Source: Mycobacterium sp. 1245805.9 (GTDB taxonomy: Bacteria; Actinomycetota; Actinomycetes; Mycobacteriales; Mycobacteriaceae). Taken from it: 64,000 bases of DNA. Shown here in pieces: positions 50,222-59,379 of this stretch. Position 1 is the stretch's first letter, and each line of letters starts with the position of its first letter. A model generated the notes under the pieces. That model had not been told where the DNA came from. It did not search any database and saw only the letters and a program-made list of their open reading frames with translations. The DNA is taken from NCBI RefSeq assembly GCF_001672915.1, contig NZ_LZKR01000218.1, positions 28,470 through 92,469 of the forward strand, given 5' to 3'. The position numbers and the translations under genes were made by a program.

Positions 50222-51757
50222 GTGGAAACGGTGTTTGATGCCATCGCCTCTGACTGCCGTCCAAAAGGGGGCGTCCCGCTGAGCGACGCCACACTGCAAT
50301 TGCATTCGCAACGAATCGACGTGCCCACCTACGACAGGTCGGCCCTTCAGCGGGCCGTCGTCCACATCGGCGCGGGCAACTTCCACCGCGCACATCAGGC
50401 CGTCTACTTCGACGACCTCGCCCGCTCGGGCATTTCGGATCGTTGGGGGGTAACCGGCATCAGCCTCCATTCCCCCGACGTCAAAGACTTGCTGTCGGCC
50501 CAGGATGGGCTGTACACCGTGGTACAGCGCGGCCATGACCGCCAAACCGCCCGTGTCGTCGGGTCGATCGGTTCCCTTCACTACGCACCGAACGACAACG
50601 CAGCGGTCCGCGCCGCCTTGGCAGACCCCGAAACCCGCATCGTCAGCCTGACGATCACCTGCAACGGATACTTCCTCAACCCCGTCACCGACCAATTCGA
50701 CGCCGACCACCCCGACGTGCGCGCCGACCTCGTCGCCTCCGACGGCTATGCCACCGCGTGGGGATATCTGGCCGAAGCCCTCGACCGCCGTCGCCGCGCA
50801 GGCGTCGCGCCATTCACCGTGCTCTGTTGCGACAACTTTCCCGCCGACACCCAGCCGGCCAGGACCGCGCTGGTATCGTTCGCGGCCTTGAAGGACCCCC
50901 GCCTTGCCCGGTGGATCGACACGCATGTCGCTTTCCCCTCGACCATGGTCGATCGCATCACCCCGCAAACCTCGAAGTCGGAGCGCAAGTTCGTCGAGCA
51001 GACCTTCGGCGTCGCCGACAAATGGCCCGTCGTGACCGAACCCTATTCCCAATGGGTGATCGAGGACGCCTTCAGCAATGGGCGCCCACCGCTCGACCTG
51101 GTGGGTGCCGAATTCGTGACCGACGTCCGGGACCACAAGTTGATCAAGACCCGCGTGCTCAACGGAACCCATATCGCGCTCGCATGTTTGGCCACACTCG
51201 CCGGATACCAGCGCACCGACCAAGCGATGCGGGATCGCGTCATCTTCGACTATGTGGAGAGGCTACTGGGCGACGAGATTCAGCCACTGTTGCCCGCGGT
51301 CCCCGGGATGAACACGCCCGAGTACCGCGGCACGGTGCTCGATCGGCTCAGCAACCCCCGAATGAGCGACCAATTGTCGCGGCTGGCCCGACGGGGAACA
51401 AGCAAGATAGCGTCGTTTGTGCTGCCCTCCCTGCAGGACGCGATCGCACGGGGTAGGCCGCACACGCTGCTGATGTTGGCCGTGGCCGGATGGGCCCGTT
51501 ATATGCGCGGCCACGACCTCAGGGGGCGCAAGTTCCGCCTCGAAGACTCGCAGGCGATACCCGTCGCCAGGTTGGCCGACATGGCACGGCACAACCCCGA
51601 ACCGCTGCTGGGGCATGAGATGTTCGCCGAACTGCGCGCGGTTCCGGGTTTTGCGGAGCGGTTGGGCGACATGATTACGGACATCGACGAGCGCGGTGTG
51701 GTGGCCACGCTGCAGGATGCGATGCGCGACGACGAGCGAGAGTTGGTGGCGCGATGA
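50222..51757 (+). CDS. Mannitol/polyol dehydrogenase, long-chain type (first copy)
   Basis: About 511 residues from GTG at 50222, where GAGG lies upstream; GTG at 50231 is an alternative and the homologous part begins near LSDATLQLHSQ. Rossmann start VVHIGAGNFHRAHQAVYFDDL, then LTITCNGY, MVDRITPQT, and the catalytic Lys region DHKLIKTRVLNGTHIALAC. This is the mannitol-2-dehydrogenase/ fructuronate reductase family, which oxidises a hexitol to the ketose with NAD. It overlaps the HAD gene by four bases. Confidence 0.88.
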   Translation: METVFDAIASDCRPKGGVPLSDATLQLHSQRIDVPTYDRSALQRAVVHIGAGNFHRAHQAVYFDDLARSGISDRWGVTGISLHSPDVKDLLSAQDGLYTVVQRGHDRQTARVVGSIGSLHYAPNDNAAVRAALADPETRIVSLTITCNGYFLNPVTDQFDADHPDVRADLVASDGYATAWGYLAEALDRRRRAGVAPFTVLCCDNFPADTQPARTALVSFAALKDPRLARWIDTHVAFPSTMVDRITPQTSKSERKFVEQTFGVADKWPVVTEPYSQWVIEDAFSNGRPPLDLVGAEFVTDVRDHKLIKTRVLNGTHIALACLATLAGYQRTDQAMRDRVIFDYVERLLGDEIQPLLPAVPGMNTPEYRGTVLDRLSNPRMSDQLSRLARRGTSKIASFVLPSLQDAIARGRPHTLLMLAVAGWARYMRGHDLRGRKFRLEDSQAIPVARLADMARHNPEPLLGHEMFAELRAVPGFAERLGDMITDIDERGVVATLQDAMRDDERELVAR

Positions 51758-52611
51758 ACGGCGGGCTGACCTTTGTGCGCCCATTCGATCCGGCGCCGAT
51801 CACCACGTTGCTCTGTGACGCCGACGACAACCTGTTCGGCTCGGAGAGACCGGCATTCGAGGCGTCGACCGAGGTGACGAATCGTTTCCTGGCCAGGTTC
51901 GGGGTGAGGGCTCCGTTCAGCTGTGACGAATTGCGTAAGCGGGCGGTCGGGAAGAACTTTCGTGCCATGGCTCTCGACCTGGCGGTGCAGTGCGACGTGC
52001 CGCTCGATCAGGTGTTGGCCGAGGGCCGCCCCGAAGCGGTGGTCGCCTCGGCGGGCGACTTGGCGAGCGGCAACGCGTTGTCCGCCGACGAACTCGAGCA
52101 GTGGGTGCGTGAAGAGCGCGAACGGGTCACCGCTCATCTGGCTGCCACCCTGACATCCGATCCGCAGGTACTGGAACCGTTGAACGAGCTCGCGAGCCGC
52201 TACGCACTGGCCGCGGTCAGCTCCAGCGCCACCAAGCGCCTGCGTGCCTGCTTCACCGCCACCGGCCTCGACGCGCTGATGCCGGAGGCTGCGACCTTCA
52301 GCGCGGAGGATTCTCTTCCGGTGCCGACGAGCAAACCCGACCCGGCGGTCTACCTGCATTGCGGCGAGGTACTCGGTGTTGCCGCGGAACAGGGGCTGGC
52401 CATCGAGGACTCCGTGGCCGGCGTGACTTCCGCGGTCGCAGCCGGGTACACATGCGTCGGTAACCTGATGTTTGTGCCACCCGACGAATGGGATTGCCGC
52501 CGTGCGGAATTGATTGATGCCGGCGCGGTCGCGATAACCGATTCGTGGCGTGCCCTTGCTGATGTCCTGCTGTTGTCGGCCGTGCCGGCCGTGGGTTCTC
52601 CCCCAACGTAG
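51754..52611 (+). CDS. HAD-superfamily phosphatase
   Basis: 285 residues. Motif I LLCDADDNLFGSE (nucleophile Asp then DAD), a helical cap, motif II with Ser in LAAVSSSATKRLRACF, motif III Lys in TSKPDPAVYLH and motif IV EDSVAGVTSAVAAGY. The layout is that of beta-phosphoglucomutase/CbbY-like sugar-phosphate phosphatases. In the operon it may dephosphorylate or isomerise a sugar phosphate related to polyol use. The next gene begins 121 bp later, so there may be a second promoter there. Confidence 0.87.
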   Translation: MNGGLTFVRPFDPAPITTLLCDADDNLFGSERPAFEASTEVTNRFLARFGVRAPFSCDELRKRAVGKNFRAMALDLAVQCDVPLDQVLAEGRPEAVVASAGDLASGNALSADELEQWVREERERVTAHLAATLTSDPQVLEPLNELASRYALAAVSSSATKRLRACFTATGLDALMPEAATFSAEDSLPVPTSKPDPAVYLHCGEVLGVAAEQGLAIEDSVAGVTSAVAAGYTCVGNLMFVPPDEWDCRRAELIDAGAVAITDSWRALADVLLLSAVPAVGSPPT

Positions 52612-52732
52612 GGCTGTGTCTGGTCCGCGACGGGGGTCGAAGCGGCTGGGCTGCGGCCGGCCGTCGTCGTACCGTCGATAGGTGTTGCGCGCCCAGTAAA
52701 GATCGGGCAGTGGCCCGGGGAGGAGTTGGCCA

Positions 52733-54145
52733 ATGGTGGCTAGCCCGATCGATCTGAATAATGCGTCGCTGTCCAAGCTGCCGATCGAGGCTCCGAACTA
52801 TGACCGCGAAAGCGTGACCGTCGGCATCGCGCATATCGGAGCCGGCCATTTCCACCGGGCGCATCAGGCCGCGTACATCAACCTGCTGCTCCAGCAGGGC
52901 CTGGGATACGACTGGGGCATCTGCGGCGTCGGGGTGATGCCCTCCGACTGGACCATGCGCGACGTCCTCAACGATCAGGACGGGCTGTACACGCTGATCT
53001 TGGATCATCCCGACGGCACCCGGGACGCGCAGGTGATCGGCTCGATCGTCGACTACCGCTACGCCCCGGACGATCCGGAAGCGGCGTTGGAGGTGCTGGC
53101 TGCGGCATCCACCCGGATCATTTCGCTGACCATCACCGAAGGCGGATACCGCGATCCCGACGGGCCGGCGTTCGCGTTGATCACCAAGGCGCTCGCCAGG
53201 CGGCGCGGTCAAGGAATCTCCGCGCCGACGATCGTCTCGTGCGACAACATCGAGAGCAACGGTGAGGTAGCCAAGCGCACGGTGCTCGCCAGTGCCGAGC
53301 GCTTGGATCCCGGGCTGGCCCAGTGGGTGGCGGAACACGCCCGGTTTCCGAGCTCGATGGTCGACCGTATCACTCCGGCAACGACTTTGGAGATGGCCGC
53401 GGAGGTGCGGCGTGACTTCGGCGTCAACGACCGGTGGCCGGTGGTGGCCGAGCCGTTCACCGCTTGGGTGATCGAAGACGACTTTGCCGATGGTCGCCCG
53501 CCGCTGGAGCGGGCGGGGGTGCTGATGGTCGACGATGTGCGCCCGTACGAGCTGATGAAGTTGCGGCTGCTCAACGCGGGGCATCAGTGCCTGGCCTACT
53601 TCGCCCATCTGTGCGGATTCAAGTTCGTTCACGAGGCGGCGCGTGATCCGCTCTTTGCCCGATTCCTGCTGTCCTACTTCGAGACTGAGGCCATCCCCAC
53701 GCTGCCGCCCGTGCCGGGCATCGACCTTCATGAATACGGTCACACGCTGGTCGAGCGGTTCGCCAACCCCGCCGTCCGCGACACCGTTGCGCGGCTGTGC
53801 GCCTATTCGTCGGACCGCATTCCGAAATGGCTGTTTCCCGTCATCTGCGACAACCTGGACAGCGGCGGGCCGGTTCAACTGGCGGCCGCGGCGGTGGCCA
53901 GTTGGGCCCGCTACGCCGAGGGGGTCGATGAGTCGGGCAAGCCGTACGAGGTGGTGGATCAGCTGGCGGACTCGCTCGTCCCGATCGCCCGGTCGCAGCA
54001 CCACAATCCCACTGGGTTGATCGAGGTCACCGCGCTGTTCTGCGATCTGGCCCACCAACCGCGGTTTGTCGAGGCGTACCGCTGGGCCCTGGATTCTTTG
54101 CACCGCAAGGGGGCTCGGGCGACGCTCGAGGCGTTGGTGCGATGA
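52733..54145 (+). CDS. Mannitol/polyol dehydrogenase, long-chain type (second copy)
   Basis: 470 residues from ATG at 52733 after GGGGAGGAG. VGIAHIGAGHFHRAHQAAYINLLL at the N-terminus, LTITEGGY, MVDRITPATT and YELMKLRLLNAGHQCLAY (catalytic Lys). It is clearly a paralogue of the copy at 50.2 kb, sharing FHRAHQA, MVDRITP and VIEDxFxxGRPPL. The two may take different hexitols or pentitols. It overlaps the kinase gene by four bases. Confidence 0.9.
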   Translation: MVASPIDLNNASLSKLPIEAPNYDRESVTVGIAHIGAGHFHRAHQAAYINLLLQQGLGYDWGICGVGVMPSDWTMRDVLNDQDGLYTLILDHPDGTRDAQVIGSIVDYRYAPDDPEAALEVLAAASTRIISLTITEGGYRDPDGPAFALITKALARRRGQGISAPTIVSCDNIESNGEVAKRTVLASAERLDPGLAQWVAEHARFPSSMVDRITPATTLEMAAEVRRDFGVNDRWPVVAEPFTAWVIEDDFADGRPPLERAGVLMVDDVRPYELMKLRLLNAGHQCLAYFAHLCGFKFVHEAARDPLFARFLLSYFETEAIPTLPPVPGIDLHEYGHTLVERFANPAVRDTVARLCAYSSDRIPKWLFPVICDNLDSGGPVQLAAAAVASWARYAEGVDESGKPYEVVDQLADSLVPIARSQHHNPTGLIEVTALFCDLAHQPRFVEAYRWALDSLHRKGARATLEALVR

Positions 54146-55050
54146 GCCGCGGGCTGGTGATCGGCGAGGCGCTGGTCGACATCATCGACGGTGACGAGCA
54201 TCTCGGTGGCAGCCCGCTCAACGTCGCCGCCGGACTGGCCAAGCTGGGTCGCGACGTCGACTTCTTGACTTACATCGGCGACGATCCGCACGGCCGACGC
54301 ATCGTTGATTACGTCAAATCCTCAGGTGCACAACTTGTTCCGGGGAGTACCTCCGCTACCCGGACACCGACCTCGGTCGCGACGATCGCCGACGACGGGT
54401 CCGCGGCTTACGCATTCGACCTGGAATGGCAGGTCTCCGGACCGCCCGAAATCGGGCCGCCACTGCTGGTGCACACCGGATCGATTGCCGCCGTGCGCGA
54501 GCCGGGGTGCCTGGCGGTCGCGGCGCTGCTCGACACCTATCGGGTGTCGGCCACCGTCAGTTTCGACCCCAACGTGCGCCCGTCACTCATCATCGACCGG
54601 GATCTGGCCCGCGACCGCATCGCGCGCCTCGTCGAGCGCAGCGACATCGTCAAGGCCAGTGACGAGGACCTGGGCTGGATCGAGCCGGACCGCGACCCGG
54701 AGTCGACGGCCCGGGCGTGGTTGGCCTCCGGCCCGGCGGTCGTCGTCCTGACCAGGGGTGAGCGGGGCGCGGTTGCTTTCTGTGCGGCCGGCGAGGTCCG
54801 GGTGGCGGCCAAGCCGGTTCAGGTGGTAGATACCGTCGGCGCCGGTGACGCGTTCATGGTCGGCCTGCTCGACGCGCTCTGGGGAATGGACTTGGTGGGG
54901 GCCGCCCGGCGGGCCGCCCTGGGGCGGATCGGACTCGACGCGCTGACGGCGGCGCTGCAATCGGCGTGCCTGGTGTCGGCGTGGACGGTCGGCCGCGCTG
55001 GCGCCGAGCTGCCCGACCGGGCCAGCCTGCGGGCCCGTCCACCGAATTAG
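54142..55050 (+). CDS. PfkB-family sugar kinase (fructokinase-like)
   Basis: 302 residues. GEALVDII, GGSPLNVAAGLAKLG (substrate-binding Gly-Gly) and the catalytic/anion-hole motif VVDTVGAGDAFMVGLLDAL are complete. Family members phosphorylate fructose, ribose, or other ketoses. With two polyol dehydrogenases upstream, the simplest scheme is polyol to ketose to ketose phosphate. No sugar transporter is encoded in this window, so uptake must come from elsewhere. Confidence 0.9.
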   Translation: MSRGLVIGEALVDIIDGDEHLGGSPLNVAAGLAKLGRDVDFLTYIGDDPHGRRIVDYVKSSGAQLVPGSTSATRTPTSVATIADDGSAAYAFDLEWQVSGPPEIGPPLLVHTGSIAAVREPGCLAVAALLDTYRVSATVSFDPNVRPSLIIDRDLARDRIARLVERSDIVKASDEDLGWIEPDRDPESTARAWLASGPAVVVLTRGERGAVAFCAAGEVRVAAKPVQVVDTVGAGDAFMVGLLDALWGMDLVGAARRAALGRIGLDALTAALQSACLVSAWTVGRAGAELPDRASLRARPPN

Positions 55051-55122
55051 CTGTACCCGAAAGTCCGCGGTGCGGGCGGGCTGCGCTGTTTTGCTGGGGG
55101 CGGTGTGGGCATACTGACTTAC

Positions 55123-56058
55123 ATGCGTTCCATCTGGAAGGGTTCGATCGCGTTCGGACTGGTGAACGTCCCGGTCAAGGTGTACAGCGCCACCGAGGAC
55201 CACGACATCAAGTTCCATCAGGTGCACGCCAAGGACAACGGCCGCATCCGCTACCAACGCATCTGCGAGAAGGACGGCGAGGTCGTCGAATACCGTGACA
55301 TCGCCCGGGCCTTCGAGTCGCCCGACGGGCAATCGGTGATCATCACCGACGACGACATCGCCACCCTGCCCGAGGAACGCAGCCGCGAGATCGAGGTGCT
55401 CGAGTTCGTCCCGGCCAGCGACGTCGACCCGATGCTGTTCGACCGCAGTTACTTCCTCGAACCGGATTCGAAGTCGTCGAAATCGTATGTGCTGCTTGCC
55501 AAGACGCTCGCCGAGACCGATCGGATGGCGATCGTTCACTTCACGCTGCGCAACAAGACCAGGCTGGCGGCGTTGCGCGTCAAGGACTTCGGCAAGCGCG
55601 ACGTGATGGTGGTGCACACGCTGTTGTGGCCCGACGAGATCCGCGACCCCGACTTCCCCGTGCTGGACAAGAAGGTCGACATCAAGCCCGCCGAACTCAA
55701 GATGGCCGGGCAGGTGGTGGAGTCGATGGCCGAGGACTTCAACCCCGACCGTTACCACGACACCTACCAGGAGCAGCTGCAGGAATTGATCGAGGCGAAA
55801 CTCGAAGGCGGCGAGGCGTTTACCGTCGAGGAGCAGCCCAAAGAACTGGACGAGACCGAGGACGTCTCTGACCTGCTGGCCAAGCTGGAGGCCAGCGTCA
55901 AGGCGCGCTCCGACGACGGCAAGGCCGGGGCCGGTTCGGGGGCCAAGAAGGCAGCGGCGAAGAAAGCGCCCGCGAAGAAGGCCCCGGCCAAAAAGGCGGC
56001 CGCCAAAAAGGCGCCGGCCAAGAAGACACCCGCCAAAAAGGCCGCGGCAAAGTCCTGA
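55123..56058 (+). CDS. mku: Ku, NHEJ DNA-end-binding protein
   Basis: 311 residues from ATG at 55123 (MRSIWKGSIAFGLVNVPVKVYSA, matching the known mycobacterial start); the ATG at 55105 adds six residues of no support. It has the conserved Ku bridge region (SREIEVLEFVP, DRSYFLEPDS, RMAIVHFTLRNKTRLAALR). The C-terminus carries a Lys/Ala/Pro-rich tail of about 45 residues built of KKAPAKK-like units, absent in the 273-residue M. tuberculosis protein but found in some other mycobacteria. Such tails bind DNA and help LigD recruitment in other species. Confidence 0.95.
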   Translation: MRSIWKGSIAFGLVNVPVKVYSATEDHDIKFHQVHAKDNGRIRYQRICEKDGEVVEYRDIARAFESPDGQSVIITDDDIATLPEERSREIEVLEFVPASDVDPMLFDRSYFLEPDSKSSKSYVLLAKTLAETDRMAIVHFTLRNKTRLAALRVKDFGKRDVMVVHTLLWPDEIRDPDFPVLDKKVDIKPAELKMAGQVVESMAEDFNPDRYHDTYQEQLQELIEAKLEGGEAFTVEEQPKELDETEDVSDLLAKLEASVKARSDDGKAGAGSGAKKAAAKKAPAKKAPAKKAAAKKAPAKKTPAKKAAAKS

Positions 56059-56071
56059 CCAAGCCGGGCGG

Positions 56072-56974
56072 TCAGCGCCGACGCATCGACAGGAAGCGGA
56101 ACCCGGCGGCCAGCAGGTTGATCGCCGCGACGATGATGATCAGGCTCAACGCCGCACCCCAGATCCGCAGGAAGCCGGCGTGTTCGGGGTTGGTGAGTTC
56201 GGTGTAGATCAACAGCGGCAGCGAGGCCATATTGCCGTGGAACATGTCGAAGTTGATGGACCGGCTGTAGCCGACCAGCACCAGCACCGGCGCGGTTTCG
56301 CCGATGACGCGCGCGACCGACAACAAGATGCCGGAGACGATGCCGGGCATCGCGATCGGGATGACGATCCGCACGATGGTCTTCCACTTGGTGACACCCA
56401 GCGCGTAGCTGGCTTCGCGCAGGTCGTCGGGCACCAGCCTGAGCATCTCCTCGGTGGACCGCACCACCACGGGCAGCATCAACAGGACCAATGCCAACGA
56501 CACAGCGAAGGCGCTCTGCTGGAAGCCCAACGTGGCGATCCAGAGGCTGAAGATGAACAGCGCCGCCACGATCGAGGGCACCCCCGCCAGGACGTCGACC
56601 ATGAACGTCGTCACCCGCACCAGCCGGCCGGACCCGTATTCCACCAGGAACACCGCGGTCATCAGGCCCAACGGCACGGACAGGACCGCGGCCACGCCGG
56701 CCTGCACCAACGTCCCGTACAGCGCGTGATACACCCCGCCGGCAAACTCCTCGGGCAGCACCCCACGCAGCGAGTGGGTCCACCAGCCCGAGCGGGTGAC
56801 GGCGTACCAGCCGCGGGCTAGAACCACCCCGAGGACCCAGACCAGCGGCACCAGGGCGACGAGGAACGAGGCGACGAAGAACGTCGCCGCGGCGTTGTTG
56901 GTGATCCGCCGCCGCAGGCTCAGCGGGCTGAAGACGTCCGGTTTGACCGGCAGGTCGAGGGCGTCGATGCTCAC
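56072..56974 (-). CDS. pstA1: PstA, phosphate ABC transporter permease
   Basis: 300 residues, six membrane helices typical of the binding-protein-dependent permeases: FFVASFLVALVPLVWVLGVVLA, LVQAGVAAVLSVPLGLMTAVFLVEYG, the EAA-type loop EASYALGVTKWKTIVRIVIPIAMPGIVSG and GETAPVLVLVG. Overlaps the pstC end by four bases. Synteny with mycobacterial pstS3-pstC2-pstA1 suggests the symbol; numbering is by analogy. The ATPase subunit PstB is not in this window. Confidence 0.9.
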   Translation of the reverse strand: MSIDALDLPVKPDVFSPLSLRRRITNNAAATFFVASFLVALVPLVWVLGVVLARGWYAVTRSGWWTHSLRGVLPEEFAGGVYHALYGTLVQAGVAAVLSVPLGLMTAVFLVEYGSGRLVRVTTFMVDVLAGVPSIVAALFIFSLWIATLGFQQSAFAVSLALVLLMLPVVVRSTEEMLRLVPDDLREASYALGVTKWKTIVRIVIPIAMPGIVSGILLSVARVIGETAPVLVLVGYSRSINFDMFHGNMASLPLLIYTELTNPEHAGFLRIWGAALSLIIIVAAINLLAAGFRFLSMRRR

Positions 56975-57963
56975 CCGTTGACCTTCCCGCCGGCGATCGC
57001 GCGGGCGCTCGCATTCACGATGAAGGTCAGGACGAACAGCGCGAACCCGGCAGAGATGTAGGCCCCGGTGGGCAATGGTTCACTGAATTCGGCTGCCGCG
57101 GAAGCGATCTTGGAGGCGAACGTGTAGCCGCCGTCAAACAGCGACCAATTGCCCGCGCGGGCGGCCGACCGCAGGATGATCAGGACCGCCACGGTCTCGC
57201 CGAGGGCGCGGCCCAACCCCAGCATCGACGCCGCGATGACACCGCTGCGACCGAACGGCAGCACGGTCATCCGCACCACCTCCCATTTGGTGGCGCCCAG
57301 AGCCTGCGCCGCTTCCATCTGAATCGGCGGGGTCTGGCGAAACACTTCGCGCGACACCGAGGTGATGATCGGGAGGATCATCACCGACAGCACGATGGCG
57401 GCGGTGAAGATGGTGCCGCCGCCGGCCAGCGAGACGTTGCCCTGCTTGAACAAAAAGAACCAGCCCAGGTTGCGGTTCAGGAATTCCGCGACGGGTTCGA
57501 GTTTGGGCGCCAGCACGAAGATCCCCCACAAACCGAAAATGATCGACGGCACCGCGGCCAGCAGATCGACCATCGCGCCGAACGGCCGCGCCAGCCGTTT
57601 CGGCGCGTATTGGGTGAGGAATATCGCGATCCCGACCGCGACCGGCACCGCCAGCACCAGTGCGCTAATCGAACTGAGCACGGTGACCATGAACAAGTCG
57701 CGGATGCCGAACGCGAGGTGGTCCGCCTTGGCGGTATTGAACTCGGCGCTGGTGAAGAAGTTCGCGTGGTTCGCGCGCAGTGACGGGATCGCGCGAACCA
57801 ACAGGAATACCGCGATCAGCGCGATCGCGATCACAATCGTTGACCCGGCCGCCGCGGCGACCAACTTGAACAGTCGGTCGCCGCGGTGCGCCTTGCGCGG
57901 ATCGGTCGCCTTCAGCGCAGGCTGAATCCCTGTTGAGGGACTGGCGATCGCTCCGCGGGTCAT
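56971..57963 (-). CDS. pstC2: PstC, phosphate ABC transporter permease
   Basis: 330 residues from ATG at 57963. A basic N-terminal section is followed by AAGSTIVIAIALIAVFLLV and further helices. DLLAAVPSIIFGLWGIFVLAP is a strong PstC signature, and EAAQALGATKWEVVRMTVLPFGRSGVIAASMLGLGRALGETVAV is the cytoplasmic ATPase-contact loop. The open frame extended to 58719 is within pstS in another frame. It lies eleven bases after pstS. Confidence 0.92.
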   Translation of the reverse strand: MTRGAIASPSTGIQPALKATDPRKAHRGDRLFKLVAAAAGSTIVIAIALIAVFLLVRAIPSLRANHANFFTSAEFNTAKADHLAFGIRDLFMVTVLSSISALVLAVPVAVGIAIFLTQYAPKRLARPFGAMVDLLAAVPSIIFGLWGIFVLAPKLEPVAEFLNRNLGWFFLFKQGNVSLAGGGTIFTAAIVLSVMILPIITSVSREVFRQTPPIQMEAAQALGATKWEVVRMTVLPFGRSGVIAASMLGLGRALGETVAVLIILRSAARAGNWSLFDGGYTFASKIASAAAEFSEPLPTGAYISAGFALFVLTFIVNASARAIAGGKVNG

Positions 57964-57974
57964 GGCATCCCGGA

Positions 57975-59099
57975 TCACGCGATCGCGTTGACCGCGGTCG
58001 ACAGTTTCGACTTGAACGAGTCCGGAATGGGGATGTATCCGTTGTCCGCCAAGCCATTTTGGCCCGCGCCGATGGTGCTCTGCAGGAAAGCCTTCACGGC
58101 CGTGCCGACCTGCGCGTCGGGATACTTCGAGCAAACGATCTCGTAGGTTGCCAGCACGATCGGGTAGGAGCCGCCCTGCGTCGGCTTGTAGAACGAGTTG
58201 GTGTCGAGCACCAGGTCGTTGCCCTCGCCCTTGACGGTGGCACCGGAGATCGTCTTGCCGACCGAGTCGGCGCTGATGGCGACGGCATCGCTGCCGGGCG
58301 CCGTGACGATCTTGGCCATGTTCAGGTTCTGGGCCTTGGCGAACGACCATTCGTTGTAGGTGATCGATCCCTCGGTGGCCTTGATGGCCGCCGACGTGCC
58401 GTCGTTGCCCTTGGCTCCCTCGCCGACACCGCCGTTGAACGTCTTTCCGGCGCCCTTGCCCCACGCGCCGTTGGACGCGGCATCGAGGTACTTCTGGAAG
58501 TTGTCCGTGGTCCCGGACTGGTCGTTGCGGAACACCACGTGGATCGGCTCGGCCGGCAGGACGGTTCCGTTGTTGAGCGCCTGGATGGCCGGGTCGTTCC
58601 ACGTGGTGATGGCGCCGTTGAAGATCTTCGCCGCCGTCGGACCGTCGAGGTTCAGCGAGCTGACGCCCTTGACGTTGTAGGTGATCGCGATGGGGCCGAA
58701 CACCACCGGCAGGTTCCACGCCGGCGAGCCGCAGCGCTGCTGGGCCGCGGCGTACTCGTTTTGGGCCAGCGGCGAGTCCGATCCACCGAAATCGGTTTGG
58801 TTGCCGTTGAATTCACTGATTCCGGCACCTGAGCCATTGGCCGTGTAATTCAACGTCTGACCCGGGCACGCTTGTTCGAACGCGTTGACGAAGCGCGTCA
58901 TCGCGTTGGCCTGCGCCGTCGACCCGCTGGCCTTCAGCGTCTTCTTTCCGCCGCAACTCACCTTGCCCGCGGATCCGCCCGTCGTCGCACCGCTACCGCT
59001 TGCTCCGCTCGAGTTGTTGTTTTCGCTGCCACACCCGGATAACACCAAAGCGGCGCTAGCCAGCACACTCACGGCGGCGCCAAATCGGTTCAGTTTCAA
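57975..59099 (-). CDS. pstS3: PstS, phosphate-binding lipoprotein
   Basis: 374 residues. Lipobox LVLSGCGSE, so it is anchored by lipid to the membrane. The phosphate-binding core is recognisable: LKASGSTAQANAMTRFVNAF, TANGSGAGISEF, FGGSDSPLA and FRNDQSGTTDNFQKYL. It delivers phosphate to PstC/PstA. It is divergent from the SDR gene, as pstS3 and Rv0927c are in M. tuberculosis (from memory). The upstream gap has direct repeats of TAAC (59185, 59191, 59200) that could be part of a phosphate-response promoter. Confidence 0.93.
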   Translation of the reverse strand: MKLNRFGAAVSVLASAALVLSGCGSENNNSSGASGSGATTGGSAGKVSCGGKKTLKASGSTAQANAMTRFVNAFEQACPGQTLNYTANGSGAGISEFNGNQTDFGGSDSPLAQNEYAAAQQRCGSPAWNLPVVFGPIAITYNVKGVSSLNLDGPTAAKIFNGAITTWNDPAIQALNNGTVLPAEPIHVVFRNDQSGTTDNFQKYLDAASNGAWGKGAGKTFNGGVGEGAKGNDGTSAAIKATEGSITYNEWSFAKAQNLNMAKIVTAPGSDAVAISADSVGKTISGATVKGEGNDLVLDTNSFYKPTQGGSYPIVLATYEIVCSKYPDAQVGTAVKAFLQSTIGAGQNGLADNGYIPIPDSFKSKLSTAVNAIA

Positions 59100-59379
59100 T
59101 TCTCTTCCTCACAGTAGGGATGAAACATCGCCGCCGCCTGAGGCCGCGGCCCGGCAACCAGGTATCTGTCGCAGCCAAGTAGCTAACAGTAACAAGGTTA
59201 ACGTTCGGAGAATTGTGTGCGGCGGTCGTCAGGCGCCGGTCCACCGCGCAATTGGGGCCGGTCGGGGAGTTACATCGCGCCCCCTGTATGACAAACTAGA
59301 ACCTGTTTCAGAAATGCCGTGATCTGCGTCGGCGAGGTCTGTTACCGTGTCGCCGGATAACTCGAATAGAGAGGCCGTA
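59100..59379. promoter_or_regulatory. Intergenic region between pstS and SDR genes
   Basis: 280 bp with no gene, holding the divergent promoters of pstS (minus) and the SDR gene (plus). Three TAAC direct repeats at 59185, 59191 and 59200 lie about 90-100 bp upstream of pstS. I could not define a RegX3/PhoP box with confidence. Confidence 0.3.

Noticed and set aside
52298..54103. A 601-codon minus-strand open frame
   Set aside because: Antisense image of the polyol dehydrogenase and HAD genes, which have clear family motifs.
55923..56055. Tandem DNA repeat or CRISPR-like array at the end of mku
   Set aside because: The repetition comes from codons for Lys/Ala/Pro in the protein tail; units are irregular and there are no spacers.
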